From the NCBI RefSeq assembly GCF_032401055.1, contig NZ_CP135529.1, forward strand, positions 2,666,001 to 2,730,000: a stretch of DNA of 64,000 nucleotides. Reading direction: 5' to 3'. Within the stretch, counting starts at the first letter, position 1. Every line of letters begins with the position of its first letter. The position numbers and the translations under genes are program-made. Shown here piece after piece: positions 44,118 to 53,050 of this stretch. The notes below the pieces were generated by a model. The model was given only the letters and a program-made list of their open reading frames with translations. It searched no databases and had not been told where the DNA came from. Origin of the DNA: Tardiphaga sp. 709 (GTDB lineage: Bacteria; Pseudomonadota; Alphaproteobacteria; Rhizobiales; Xanthobacteraceae).

Positions 44118-44149
44118 GTGATCGGCGGGTCTTACGTCCCGCCGATCAC
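44118..44149. terminator. Hairpin between the DJ-1-like and YgiN-like genes
   Basis: A perfect 12-bp stem GTGATCGGCGGG / CCCGCCGATCAC with an 8-nt loop. It may attenuate read-through from the DJ-1-like gene; no T-run is seen. Confidence 0.45.
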
Positions 44150-44157
44150 GCAAGGTC

Positions 44158-44958
44158 TCACGCCTTCGCCACCTTACGATCCAACGCCGCGATCAGGGCT
44201 GTGGCGATCGGATGATCTGAGCGCGGGTTCTGCCCGGTGATGAGCTCGCGGTCCTCGATCACATAGGGCTCGAAGTCGGTTGCCGTGACACTCACGTTAC
44301 CGCCGGCAGTGCGCAGCGCATCAGGCATGTTGAAGTAGAGCTTGGCGTGCAGTATCTGATCTTCGATGACTTTTTCCTCGGTCGCCGAGAACACCGTCAT
44401 CTTGTATCCGGCATATTGCCATCCCTTCGCCCATTCACCGGCCTTGGCGGGATCGCCTGCGATCAGCGCCGAGCGGAACTCGCGGGCATGCGGCATCGCC
44501 GCGACGGTCGCAATCGGGCCATGGCAGAGCAGCGCCGTCGGCTTCGCCTTTGCATGGAAGTGGCGCAGGATCTCGCCCAGATCCGGATCCTGCATGAGGT
44601 CGACCACCGGTCCCTGCCCGCCCGGCACAAACACACCCGCATACTCATCCAACCCTTGCTCGGCCACCGTGCGCAGCACGTGCACATCGGTCATAGCGGG
44701 ATCCTTGGCGAAGAAGGCCTTCGCCTTCTGATAGGCGGCTTCGTCACCGCCGAAATGCACTGCGCTGTCCGAGGCCTCATCGATATGTGGCTGGGTGCCA
44801 CTCGGCGTGGCGAGCACAACCTCATAACCGGCAGCGATCAGAGCCATCGCCGGAACGACAGTCTCGTTGAGATACTGGCCAGTTGCACCAAAGCGCCCGC
44901 CCTGGACTTCGATTCGGGTGCCACTAGAGCCGACCACCAGCACTTTTCCCTTCGACAT
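44158..44958 (-). CDS. DJ-1/PfpI family protein (Hsp31-like glyoxalase candidate)
   Basis: A 266-residue class I glutamine amidotransferase-like protein. The nucleophile elbow is ALLCHGPIATV with the reactive Cys, and the conserved acid is in YLNETVVPA; GVFVPGGQGPVVDL precedes it. These fit Hsp31/glyoxalase III-type deglycases that remove methylglyoxal. It is divergent from a LysR regulator, the usual layout for an inducible detoxification gene and its activator. Confidence 0.85.
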   Translation of the reverse strand: MSKGKVLVVGSSGTRIEVQGGRFGATGQYLNETVVPAMALIAAGYEVVLATPSGTQPHIDEASDSAVHFGGDEAAYQKAKAFFAKDPAMTDVHVLRTVAEQGLDEYAGVFVPGGQGPVVDLMQDPDLGEILRHFHAKAKPTALLCHGPIATVAAMPHAREFRSALIAGDPAKAGEWAKGWQYAGYKMTVFSATEEKVIEDQILHAKLYFNMPDALRTAGGNVSVTATDFEPYVIEDRELITGQNPRSDHPIATALIAALDRKVAKA

Positions 44959-45073
44959 GATTGCCTCCGTTGAGCTCGGTTACGTCCATCTGGACGGAGG
45001 TAGAATGCTCCTCGAAATTATATTCGAGAAATTTATTTCTTTAATTCTAGATATTCATAGGACATTATAGATT

Positions 45074-45991
45074 ATGCGCTATGATCTCAATCTCCTGCCG
45101 GTCTTCGTCACCCTGATGGAGGAGCGCAGCGTGACCCGCGCCGCCGAGCGGCTGGGAATCACACAGCCCGCGCTCTCGAACGCGCTGGCGCGGCTGCGCG
45201 TGATGATGCGCGACCAGCTGTTCATCAGAGAGCGTTACGGCATCCAGCCGACGCAGATGGCACAGGACTTGGCGCCGGTGGTGGCCGCCGCACTGGCGAA
45301 GATCGACGAAGTGGTCCTGGGGCAACAGACCTTCGATCCGCTGCAGGCCGAATTGTCGGTGACCATCGCACCCAACAGCTACGTAGAGTTCGTGCTGATG
45401 CCCGCGATCGTCGCGCGGCTTCGCGAGCAGGCTCCCGGCATCAAGCTGCGGCTGACGCCGTTCGGCAATGATCTCGCCGAGACCGGCGTCATCTCGGGCA
45501 CGACAACCATGGTGTTGGGGCGCGTCGTTGATCCGCCGGACAGCCTGGTGGTGCAGCATCTGATGGATGAAGGCCTCGCCTGCGTCGTGCGCGCCGATCA
45601 CCCAGAGATTCATGATCGGATATCACAGGAGCAATACGAACGGCTCAAGCATGTGAACGTGCTGCCACCCGGCCGCCTGCGCGTCGGCCTGTTTCACGCG
45701 TTGGAGCAGCGCGGCATCCGGCGCGAGGTTGCAGTCTCCGTCACGCACTTTCTGGCAGTGCCGGAAATGATCGCGGTGACGGACTATTGCGCGACACTGC
45801 CGACACTCATCTGCGACCACCTCGCCCATGACCCGCGCTTAAAGATCCTGCCTGCGCCTGTCGATCTCGGCACTTTCCCGCTCGATATGGCCTGGCATGT
45901 ACGCTATCGCAACGACCCGGCGCATCGCTGGCTGCGGTCGCTGGTGGCGGAGGTGACGAGAGAGATCGCGGGTGGCACGTCGGAGGAATGA
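45074..45991 (+). CDS. LysR-family regulator (NodD-like subgroup)
   Basis: A 305-residue activator starting MRYDLNLLPVFVTLMEERSV, with the helix-turn-helix AAERLGITQPALSNALARLR and a C-terminal effector domain. The N-terminus resembles the NodD/PcpR subgroup. It is divergent from the DJ-1-like gene across 115 bp of AT-rich sequence that should hold their shared operator. No effector is indicated. Confidence 0.92.
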   Translation: MRYDLNLLPVFVTLMEERSVTRAAERLGITQPALSNALARLRVMMRDQLFIRERYGIQPTQMAQDLAPVVAAALAKIDEVVLGQQTFDPLQAELSVTIAPNSYVEFVLMPAIVARLREQAPGIKLRLTPFGNDLAETGVISGTTTMVLGRVVDPPDSLVVQHLMDEGLACVVRADHPEIHDRISQEQYERLKHVNVLPPGRLRVGLFHALEQRGIRREVAVSVTHFLAVPEMIAVTDYCATLPTLICDHLAHDPRLKILPAPVDLGTFPLDMAWHVRYRNDPAHRWLRSLVAEVTREIAGGTSEE

Positions 45992-46033
45992 CGCGCGAAA
46001 AATATGACTCGTCGCGCCCTGGATGTCGCTGGC

Positions 46034-46867
46034 TTACCGCTCGAACGGGCGCGGGATCACCGAATTGAACACCGACTTCGCGGCAGACAGCACGTCTTCG
46101 GCCACGTTGGTGCGCACCGAGCGCGGTCCGCCGACAGCATCCGCCTGCAGGTCCATCGGCTGCGGTGCCGGGATCTCGCCGGGCGGACGCATGCGCCGCG
46201 CTTCGGAACGCTCAGACTGCGGCGAAGGCATAGGATCGAGCTTCTCGACGCTTGGCGTCGCCACCACGATCGGCGGCGGCAACTGCTGCATCGACGGAGG
46301 GGAAACAGTCCGTGCGGCTTCCTGCACCCGCGGCGCTTCCGGAGCACGCGAGGTCTCGGGCGTACGGGCAGCTTCCTGGGGTCGCGGCTCGCTGCGGTTC
46401 AGGCGCTCGATGGCAGCACGAGCAAGATCGTTGGCGTCGCGGCGTTCATCAGCGCTGGCATTCGCCGCCGGCGCGGTGCCCACGGTGGCAAGGACGGGCG
46501 CAGGCGCGGCCGGAGCCGGCTTGGCTGCTGCCTTCTCGCGCAATGGGGGCTGATGGCGGCGCGGCTCGGGTGTGGTGGCTGCCTCGGGCTTTTCGATGCT
46601 GGCCTTCTCGACCACCGGCTTGTCGCCGGCCTTGGCCGGGGCCGATTCGGGCAGATGGGCGAGGTCGGCAGAATTCTCGGCGGGCTTGGCTGTCGCTGCC
46701 TTGGTGTCAGGCTTCGGCTCCGCAGGCGTCGATGCGACAGCCGCAGCGGGGCGATCCGGGCTCGCCTTCGGGATGATGTAGTGATTGACGATATAGGCAC
46801 CCACGATCGTCGCCAGAATCGACGGCAAGATATCGATGGTGAACTTCGAGAGATACTTGTGCAGCAT
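46034..46867 (-). CDS. Membrane-anchored Pro/Ala-rich hypothetical protein
   Basis: A 277-residue protein with one N-terminal helix (FTIDILPSILATIVGAYIVN) and a long disordered region rich in Ala, Pro and charged residues. The start at 46867 follows GAGG. The low-complexity body resembles cell-envelope linker proteins but has no recognised domain. Function unknown. Confidence 0.6.
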   Translation of the reverse strand: MLHKYLSKFTIDILPSILATIVGAYIVNHYIIPKASPDRPAAAVASTPAEPKPDTKAATAKPAENSADLAHLPESAPAKAGDKPVVEKASIEKPEAATTPEPRRHQPPLREKAAAKPAPAAPAPVLATVGTAPAANASADERRDANDLARAAIERLNRSEPRPQEAARTPETSRAPEAPRVQEAARTVSPPSMQQLPPPIVVATPSVEKLDPMPSPQSERSEARRMRPPGEIPAPQPMDLQADAVGGPRSVRTNVAEDVLSAAKSVFNSVIPRPFER

Positions 46868-47033
46868 GAACCGGCCTCTTCCCCAAGCTGCTTCATGCTG
46901 GAAATTTGAGGCTGATTTCGGGATCAATCGCGACGGATCGAAGGCAAAGTTCCAATCCGTCGCATTGAATTGTTTCAGCTGGTCCTCAGCAGGCTAAACA
47001 CAATGAACCGGCAGCCGCTGGAGGCAGACAAGG

Positions 47034-47321
47034 TTAAGCTTTCTTAACCTCGACCTCGAGAAACACGATTTCCTTGTCGGTTTCATTCAGAACGTCATGC
47101 TCGACGCCTGCCTTGCGGAAATAGGATTTGCCGGTCGTGATCGGCGCCTGCGAGCGGGTGCCGTCCGGCGCAACGATGGTCATCACGCTCGTGGTGATCG
47201 GAACGATCACATAGTCCATCCCATGGGTGTGGTGACCAGTCGCCGCGCCGGGCGCGAGTCTCCATTCGGTGACGCGAACTTCGGGCGTGTCCTGCTGAAC
47301 GTCGGACTGGGCAGCGAGCAT
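47034..47321 (-). CDS. Cupin domain protein
   Basis: A single-domain cupin of 95 residues. The first motif reads GAATGHHTHGMDYVIVPI, with the metal-binding histidines, and the second FRKAGVEHDVLNET. Substrate unknown; such small cupins often modulate neighbouring enzymes. ATG 47321 has GGAG upstream. A GTG at 47345 overlaps the chaA stop by four bases (GTGA) and is a real alternative; in either case it is co-transcribed with chaA. Confidence 0.8.
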   Translation of the reverse strand: MLAAQSDVQQDTPEVRVTEWRLAPGAATGHHTHGMDYVIVPITTSVMTIVAPDGTRSQAPITTGKSYFRKAGVEHDVLNETDKEIVFLEVEVKKA

Positions 47322-47341
47322 CGTCTCATTCTCCAAAGTGG

Positions 47342-48442
47342 TCACGGCACAAACACCATGAAGATGAATACCGCAAACACCACCAAATGGACCAGCCCGA
47401 ACAGGATGTTCGTGCGCCCGGTGCCAAAGGTCAGCATGCTCAGCACGAAGGTCATCACCAGCAGCACCATCTTCTGCGCACTGAGACCGAGCACCAATTC
47501 CTTGTTTAACGCATAGGCTGCCACCGCAACCGCAGGTATCGTCAGTCCGATGGTGGCGAGCGATGAACCGAGTGCGAGGTTGATGCTCTTCTGCAGATCG
47601 TTGCCACGCGCGGCAGAAATCGCGGCGACGCTTTCCGGCAGCAAGATCAGCAGCGCCACGAGGATACCTGCAAAGGCTTCCGGCGCGCCGATCCGTTCAA
47701 TGCCGGCATCTACCACCAGCGAGAATTTCTTCGCCAGCAGCACCACCGCCAGCAACGAGACCAGCAGCAAAACGGCGCTGACGACCAGAAGACGGTTGGA
47801 AACATGCCCGCCTGCGGCACCTTCGCCACTTCCGTCTGCGACGAAGTAATCCTGATGTCGGATGGTCTGTGTGTAGAGAAACACCGCATAGAGCATGATG
47901 GTGGCGACGCTGACAAAAGCGAGCTGTGCGTTCGAATAGAAAGGTCCTGGAGTGGTCAGGGTGTAATTCGGCAGGATGAGCGTGATCGTCGCCATCACAA
48001 TCAGCACACTGAGATAGATATTCGACCCCGTGACCTGGAAATCCTGCTCACGGTAGCGCAGCCCTCCGACGAGGATGCAGATGCCAACCAACCCGTTGCA
48101 AACGATCATCACCACCGCGAAGACTGTATCGCGCGCCAGCGTCGGGACGGATTTATCGCCGAGCATGATGCTGGCGATCAGCGCCACCTCGATAATGGTG
48201 ACGGCCAGTGTCAGCAACAGCGTGCCGAACGGTTCACCGATCTTGTGTGCGATGACTTCGGCATGATGCACGGCGGCGAACACCGTGCCGAACAGGATGA
48301 TCAGCAGAACAACCGCGAACACAATGCCAGCCGTCGTCTCCGTGAATCCGATCCCGAGCGAAGGAATCGACGTCGCGATAAAAAGCAGAACGGCCAATGT
48401 GGGGAAAATCCAGGACGATCTGGGCATGGGATGTGCTGACAT
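47342..48442 (-). CDS. chaA: ChaA-type Ca2+(Na+,K+)/H+ antiporter
   Basis: Inner-membrane cation/proton exchanger of 366 residues, the same length as E. coli ChaA. Two homologous halves carry the acidic ion-binding motifs: GEPFGTLLLTLAVTIIEVAL and LILLPESVAAISAARGNDLQ. The start at 48442 (MSAHPMPRSSWIF) follows AGGA; a longer frame to 48544 would add an unrelated N-terminus. It exports Ca2+ or monovalent ions under alkaline or salt stress. A cupin gene is coupled behind it. Confidence 0.92.
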   Translation of the reverse strand: MSAHPMPRSSWIFPTLAVLLFIATSIPSLGIGFTETTAGIVFAVVLLIILFGTVFAAVHHAEVIAHKIGEPFGTLLLTLAVTIIEVALIASIMLGDKSVPTLARDTVFAVVMIVCNGLVGICILVGGLRYREQDFQVTGSNIYLSVLIVMATITLILPNYTLTTPGPFYSNAQLAFVSVATIMLYAVFLYTQTIRHQDYFVADGSGEGAAGGHVSNRLLVVSAVLLLVSLLAVVLLAKKFSLVVDAGIERIGAPEAFAGILVALLILLPESVAAISAARGNDLQKSINLALGSSLATIGLTIPAVAVAAYALNKELVLGLSAQKMVLLVMTFVLSMLTFGTGRTNILFGLVHLVVFAVFIFMVFVP

Positions 48443-48614
48443 CAAGCAAGTGTCCTGATTGAAAACGGGTTCGGCAGCAAGCGACACGCCGCCATTGCAG
48501 ACCCACAAGACCGATTGCGACGCAGGGTCATGCCGTCTCGCCAAACTGCAGATGATGCGTATAGTTGCGTATCACCTGAAGGTGAGTTTGCAAGAAACCC
48601 GGAGAGGAAGCGAG

Positions 48615-49007
48615 ATGTTTTCACATGTCATGATCGGCACCAACGACCTCGAAGCCGCAAAGTCGTTTTATGACAAGCTGCTCGGCACGCTGGGCGTCCC
48701 GCCCGGCGCCGTCGATCGCCACCGGGTATTCTGGCGGACCAAGACCGGCACTTTCTCGGTGTCGAAGCCGATCAATGGCGAGCCTGCTTGCGCTGCCAAT
48801 GGCGGCACGATCGGCTTTCTCGCCAAGTCACAGGAAGAGGCCGATGCCTGGCATGCCGCCGGCATCGCCAATGGCGCCACCACCTGTGAAGAGCCGCCGG
48901 GCATCCGCGAAGGTGGCGTGAAGCTCTATCTCGCCTATCTCAGGGATCCCGACGGCAACAAGCTGTGCGCGCTATATCGCTTGCCGAAAGAGGACGTTGC
49001 GAGCTGA
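48615..49007 (+). CDS. VOC (glyoxalase/bleomycin resistance) superfamily protein
   Basis: A 130-residue vicinal-oxygen-chelate protein beginning MFSHVMIGTNDLEAAKSFYD and ending with YLRDPDGNKLCALYR, the usual two beta-alpha modules. The metal-binding set is His near the N-terminus (SHVMIG) and the Asp/Asn region near the C-terminus. Substrate unknown. The start at 48615 has GGAGAGGAAG upstream. Confidence 0.88.
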   Translation: MFSHVMIGTNDLEAAKSFYDKLLGTLGVPPGAVDRHRVFWRTKTGTFSVSKPINGEPACAANGGTIGFLAKSQEEADAWHAAGIANGATTCEEPPGIREGGVKLYLAYLRDPDGNKLCALYRLPKEDVAS

Positions 49008-49020
49008 CCTTCCAAACGAA

Positions 49021-49048
49021 AAACGCCCGGCTTTTCAGCCGGGCGTTT
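49021..49048. terminator. Bidirectional intrinsic terminator
   Basis: A perfect 12-bp stem AAACGCCCGGCT / AGCCGGGCGTTT with a TTTC loop lies between the convergent VOC and pntB genes; both flanks are A/T-rich. Confidence 0.85.
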
Positions 49049-49069
49049 AATGAAATCCATGCGGGCCAG

Positions 49070-50473
49070 TTACATCGCCTTGACGATGTTCTCCGTCACC
49101 TTCTTCGCGTCACCGAGCAGCATCATGGTGTTGTCGCGATAGAACAGCGGGTTGTCGATGCCGGCATAGCCGGACGCCAGCGAGCGCTTGATGAACATCA
49201 CGGTGCCGGCCTTCCAGACCTGCAGCACCGGCATGCCGTAGATCGGCGAGGTCTTGTCGTCTTCCGCCGCCGGATTGGTGACGTCGTTGGCGCCGATCAC
49301 GAAGGCGATGTCAGCCTGCGCAAATTCCGAATTGATGTCCTCGAGTTCGAACACCTCGTCGTAAGGCACGTTGGCTTCCGCCAGCAGCACGTTCATGTGG
49401 CCGGGCATACGGCCTGCCACCGGATGAATGGCGTATTTCACCTCGACGCCTTCCTTCTTCAGCGTGTCGGCCATTTCGCGCAGCGCGTGCTGGGCCTGTG
49501 CCACCGCCATGCCGTAGCCGGGGACGATGATGACCTTCTGCGCGTTCTTCATGATGAAGGCCGCATCGTCAGCCGAGCCGAGCTTGGCGGGCTTCTGTTC
49601 GCCCGAGCCGCCACCAGCTGCAGCGGTCTCGCCGCCGAAGCCGCCGAGGATGACCGAGATGAAGGAGCGGTTCATCGCGTGGCACATGATGTAGGACAGG
49701 ATCGCGCCCGACGAGCCGACCAGCGCGCCGGTGATGATCAGCGCCGAATTGCCCAGCGTGAAGCCGATGCCGGCGGCGGCCCAGCCCGAATAGGAGTTCA
49801 GCATCGAGATCACGACCGGCATGTCGGCGCCGCCGATCGGGATAATCAGCAGCGCGCCGAGCACCAGCGCGATGACGGTGATGAGCCAGAAGTCGACGGC
49901 ACTGCCCGAACGGACCAGACCGAAGATGAAGAACACCAGCGCCAGGCCGAGCGCGATATTGATGATGTGACGTGCCGGAAGGATGATCGGCGCGCCGCTC
50001 ATCCGGCCAGACAGCTTGGCGAACGCGATCACCGAGCCGGTGAAAGTCAGCGCGCCGATGGCGACGCCGAGCGACATTTCAACGAGGCTCGCGCCGACGA
50101 TCTTCTTGGTCACCGGATCGAGAATCCCAAAGGCTTCCGGCGCATAGAACGCTCCCGCGGCGACAAGCACCGCGGCCATGCCGACCAGCGAATGGAAAGC
50201 GGCGACCAGTTCGGGCATCGAGGTCATCGGCACGCGCTTGGCGATGACGGCACCGATGCCGCCACCGATGGCGATACCGAGGATCACCAGGACCCAGCCG
50301 AGTGCGTCGGCCGGCGGATGCGCGGCCAGCGTGGTGCCCACGGCGATGACCATGCCGGCCATACCGAGGAAATTGCCCTGGCGGCTGGACGCCGGGCTGG
50401 ACAGCCCGCGCAGCGACAGGATGAAGAGGATGCCAGCGACGAGATAGAGCAGTGCGGCGAGATTGGCGTTCAT
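49070..50473 (-). CDS. pntB: NAD(P) transhydrogenase beta subunit
   Basis: Membrane subunit plus NADP(H)-binding domain III of the proton-translocating transhydrogenase, 467 residues. The N-terminal part has many helices; the C-terminal domain has VIIVPGYGMAVAQAQHALRE and VIGANDVTNPAAEDD. It starts at ATG 50473 (MNANLAALLYLVAG). The enzyme uses the proton gradient to reduce NADP+ with NADH. It is last of three pnt genes. Confidence 0.96.
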   Translation of the reverse strand: MNANLAALLYLVAGILFILSLRGLSSPASSRQGNFLGMAGMVIAVGTTLAAHPPADALGWVLVILGIAIGGGIGAVIAKRVPMTSMPELVAAFHSLVGMAAVLVAAGAFYAPEAFGILDPVTKKIVGASLVEMSLGVAIGALTFTGSVIAFAKLSGRMSGAPIILPARHIINIALGLALVFFIFGLVRSGSAVDFWLITVIALVLGALLIIPIGGADMPVVISMLNSYSGWAAAGIGFTLGNSALIITGALVGSSGAILSYIMCHAMNRSFISVILGGFGGETAAAGGGSGEQKPAKLGSADDAAFIMKNAQKVIIVPGYGMAVAQAQHALREMADTLKKEGVEVKYAIHPVAGRMPGHMNVLLAEANVPYDEVFELEDINSEFAQADIAFVIGANDVTNPAAEDDKTSPIYGMPVLQVWKAGTVMFIKRSLASGYAGIDNPLFYRDNTMMLLGDAKKVTENIVKAM

Positions 50474-50483
50474 CGGGCTGCCC

Positions 50484-50798
50484 TTACTTCTTTTTCTTCT
50501 GGTACATCGCAAGCATGCGCTGCGTGACCAGGAAGCCGCCGAAAATATTGACGCATGCAAAGATCAGCGCGACGAAGCCGAAGCCGCGCGCCAAGGCGCC
50601 GCCACTGCCAACCATGTTGACGCCGACCGCGAGCAGTGCGCCAACCACGATCACCGAGGAGATCGCGTTGGTCACCGACATCAGCGGCGTATGCAGCGCG
50701 GGCGTCACCGACCACACCACGAAATAGCCGACGAACACCGCGAGCACGAAGATCGAGAGCTGAAAGACGAACGGGCTGACCAGCGAGGCATGATCCAT
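50484..50798 (-). CDS. pntAB: NAD(P) transhydrogenase alpha subunit, part 2
   Basis: A 104-residue protein with three or four helices ([38 protein letters not shown]) corresponding to the membrane part of PntA. In alphaproteobacteria this portion is a separate gene. It lies 10 bp before pntB and 11 bp behind the soluble alpha part, so the three form one operon. Confidence 0.95.
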   Translation of the reverse strand: MDHASLVSPFVFQLSIFVLAVFVGYFVVWSVTPALHTPLMSVTNAISSVIVVGALLAVGVNMVGSGGALARGFGFVALIFACVNIFGGFLVTQRMLAMYQKKKK

Positions 50799-50809
50799 GG
50801 CAGCGCTCC

Positions 50810-51940
50810 TTAAGCGGTCTTCGGCTGAAAGTTCGGATGAATGACGGCGCCGTCCTTGGTCAAAGCCGTTGCCTTGACCAGTTCGTCGTCCCAGTTCACT
50901 GCGAGCGCCTTGGTCTCTTTGTTGACCAACGTTTCGATGAACGAGAACAGGTTGCGCGCATAGAGGCTCGACGCCGAGGCGGCGACGCGGCCGGCGACAT
51001 TGGTATAACCAACGATCTTGATGCCGTTGACGTCAGCGACTTCGCCGGGCTTGGCGCCTTCGACATTGCCACCGCGTTCGACAGCGAGGTCGACCAGCAC
51101 CGAACCGGGCTTCATGGACGCCACCATCTCGGCGGTGACCAGACGTGGCGCCGGACGACCCGGGATCAGCGCCGTGGTGATGATGATGTCCTGCTTCTTG
51201 ATGTGCTCGGCGGTCAGCGCGGCCTGCTTGGCCTGATATTCCTTGGACATTTCCTTGGCGTAGCCGCCAGCGGTCTGCGCGTTCTTGAACTCGTCGTCTT
51301 CCACAGCCAGGAATTTCGCGCCGAGACTCTCGACCTGCTCTTTCGTCGCCGGGCGCACATCCGTCGCGGTGACCACGGCGCCCAAGCGGCGCGCGGTGGC
51401 GATCGCCTGCAGGCCGGCGACGCCGACGCCCATCACGAACACCTTGGCGGCCGGAATGGTGCCGGCAGCCGTCATCATCATCGGGAAGGCGCGGCCGAAG
51501 CTTTCGGCGGCCTCGATGACGGCGCGGTAGCCGGCGAGATTGGCTTGGCTCGACAGCACGTCCATCACCTGCGCGCGGGTGATGCGCGGCATCAGCTCCA
51601 TCGCGAAGGCCGACACGCCGGCATCCGCCATCGCCTTCAGCGCGGCATCATTGCCATAGGGGTCCATGATCGCGATCACCAGCGCACCGCGCTTGTAGCC
51701 AGCGAGTTCGGACGCCTCGGGACGCTTCACCTTGATGACGATGTCGGCGTCCTTCACCGCGTCGGCGCTGATCGTGGCGCCGACAGCAGTGTATTCCGAG
51801 TCCGGCAGGCCGGACTTGATGCCGGCACCAGGCTCAATCGCCACATCGACGCCAAGCGCCTTGAACTTCTTCACCGTGTCGGGCGAGATCGCCACGCGCG
51901 GTTCGGACGGATCGATTTCCTTGGCAACGGCAATCTTCAT
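50810..51940 (-). CDS. pntAA: NAD(P) transhydrogenase alpha subunit, part 1
   Basis: Soluble NAD(H)-binding domain I, 376 residues, related to alanine dehydrogenase ([40 protein letters not shown]). The start at 51940 is preceded by GGAGG. It is the first pnt gene. The three-gene split form is characteristic of Rhodospirillum and rhizobial relatives. Confidence 0.96.
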   Translation of the reverse strand: MKIAVAKEIDPSEPRVAISPDTVKKFKALGVDVAIEPGAGIKSGLPDSEYTAVGATISADAVKDADIVIKVKRPEASELAGYKRGALVIAIMDPYGNDAALKAMADAGVSAFAMELMPRITRAQVMDVLSSQANLAGYRAVIEAAESFGRAFPMMMTAAGTIPAAKVFVMGVGVAGLQAIATARRLGAVVTATDVRPATKEQVESLGAKFLAVEDDEFKNAQTAGGYAKEMSKEYQAKQAALTAEHIKKQDIIITTALIPGRPAPRLVTAEMVASMKPGSVLVDLAVERGGNVEGAKPGEVADVNGIKIVGYTNVAGRVAASASSLYARNLFSFIETLVNKETKALAVNWDDELVKATALTKDGAVIHPNFQPKTA

Positions 51941-52022
51941 GGGGCCTCCGGCGGCGCAAGGCACGCGCGTGAGCAAATAGGACAGGACGCCACCCGAGCC
52001 GGGCGGCGCAATCGGCGATAGA

Positions 52023-52175
52023 TCAGGTGAGGAAGATGCCCATTAGGGCCACGATGGCGACGACGCCGATAGTGCCCCACTTCACCAGCACGAGAAAGCC
52101 CTCATAGGTCTGCTCATGCGCCGGATAGTCGTTGCCATCGGCCGTGGTGTAAGCGACTTCGCTGTGATCGGACAT
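52023..52175 (-). CDS. aa3-type cytochrome c oxidase subunit IV
   Basis: A 50-residue single-helix protein (MSDHSEVAYTTADGNDYPAH, then YEGFLVLVKWGTIGVVAIVA). It matches the small bacterial aa3-oxidase subunit IV family, which packs against the oxidase core. A GGGAGA site precedes the start. This tiny gene often lies just upstream of pntA in alphaproteobacteria, as here (82 bp). Confidence 0.88.
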   Translation of the reverse strand: MSDHSEVAYTTADGNDYPAHEQTYEGFLVLVKWGTIGVVAIVALMGIFLT

Positions 52176-52284
52176 CAGGGTCTCCCGCCTCGTACTTTCG
52201 TATGTTGCCACGGAATTAGCGCAATTGGATATGGAGAGCAACGGTTCGTGGCATACCACGCACGCCTTTAAATGATGCAGCGCA

Positions 52285-52677
52285 TTATGCCGGCCAGTTA
52301 TCCCGAATCCAGCGCGTGAGCGATTGCTCGCTGACTTCGCCGGCAGCGAGGGAGAGGATGATCGAGGTCGATTGCGCGGGATCGGGACTGAAGGCGACAC
52401 GATTTTTGTCCAAGAAGATCATCATGCTCATGAACGCGATACGCTTGTTGCCGTCCACGAACGCATGGTTCTTCGCGAGCCCATACGCATAAGCCGCAGC
52501 CAGTTCGGCTAGCTCCGATTGCTCGTAACGCCATTTGTTGATCGGACGCTCCAGCGCCGATCGCAACATCCCCTCGTCGCGCAAGCCTGCTGCCCCACCA
52601 AAGCGGCGCAACTGACGGCTGTGGATGGCAATAGCTTGCTCATAGGTGATCCAGCGCGGCTCGATCGGGACGGTCAT
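52285..52677 (-). CDS. doc: Doc/Fic-family toxin
   Basis: A 130-residue death-on-curing toxin. The Fic core is H71-R79 HAFVDGNKR, the Doc version HxFx(D/N)GNKR, which in phage P1 Doc phosphorylates EF-Tu. The N-terminal ITYEQAIAIHSRQLRRFGG and the WRYEQSELAELAAAYAYGLA helix are also typical. It starts 11 bp behind the antitoxin gene, in one operon. Confidence 0.9.
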   Translation of the reverse strand: MTVPIEPRWITYEQAIAIHSRQLRRFGGAAGLRDEGMLRSALERPINKWRYEQSELAELAAAYAYGLAKNHAFVDGNKRIAFMSMMIFLDKNRVAFSPDPAQSTSIILSLAAGEVSEQSLTRWIRDNWPA

Positions 52678-52688
52678 TTATGCTTTCG

Positions 52689-52913
52689 TCATTTGGCCAA
52701 TGCGGCGAGTGTGTCCTTGTATTTTTCCATGATGCGATCGGCGATCTCGATCGTCTCTTCGAAATCTGGATCGTAGGGCGTGAGTTGGACTCCACCGCCA
52801 GCCAACTCTGTCACGTGCAGTTCCTGACCCCGCTTTAGGTCGAGCCGCTGCATCAATTCCTTCGGCAACAAGAGGCCATCGGAATTGCCGATTTTCTTGA
52901 TCTCAAGTTTCAT
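52689..52913 (-). CDS. AbrB/MazE-type antitoxin
   Basis: A 74-residue protein beginning MKLEIKKIGNSDGLLLPKEL, the swapped-hairpin AbrB/MazE DNA-binding fold, with a short C-terminal tail (FEETIEIADRIMEKYKDTLA) likely to wrap the toxin. GGAGA lies 7 nt before the start; a longer frame to 52940 lacks one. It heads the toxin operon and presumably represses it. P1 Doc pairs with Phd rather than AbrB, so this is a common hybrid pairing. Confidence 0.88.
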   Translation of the reverse strand: MKLEIKKIGNSDGLLLPKELMQRLDLKRGQELHVTELAGGGVQLTPYDPDFEETIEIADRIMEKYKDTLAALAK

Positions 52914-52982
52914 GTTCAGTCTCCTGATGCGTGGCCACAATCGGCCGGGTTGCCGTCTAGTTCGACCTCCTCCCCTGAAACG

Positions 52983-53022
52983 CCAAAGGGTGCGTTATAC
53001 AGATGTATAACGCACCCTTTGG
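52983..53022. repeat. Perfect 19-bp inverted repeat upstream of the toxin-antitoxin operon
   Basis: CCAAAGGGTGCGTTATACA, then GA, then its exact reverse complement. It lies 70 bp before the antitoxin start and 28 bp after the stop of the M3 peptidase gene. It may be the antitoxin operator or a hairpin ending the peptidase transcript; only a short TTT follows on the relevant strand. Confidence 0.85.
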
Positions 53023-53050
53023 GCTCGTTCAACAAACGTTTTACGGCACC

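Noticed and set aside
48965-50527. A 520-codon plus-strand frame across pntB
   Set aside because: His/Arg/Asp-rich shadow of pntB with no family features.
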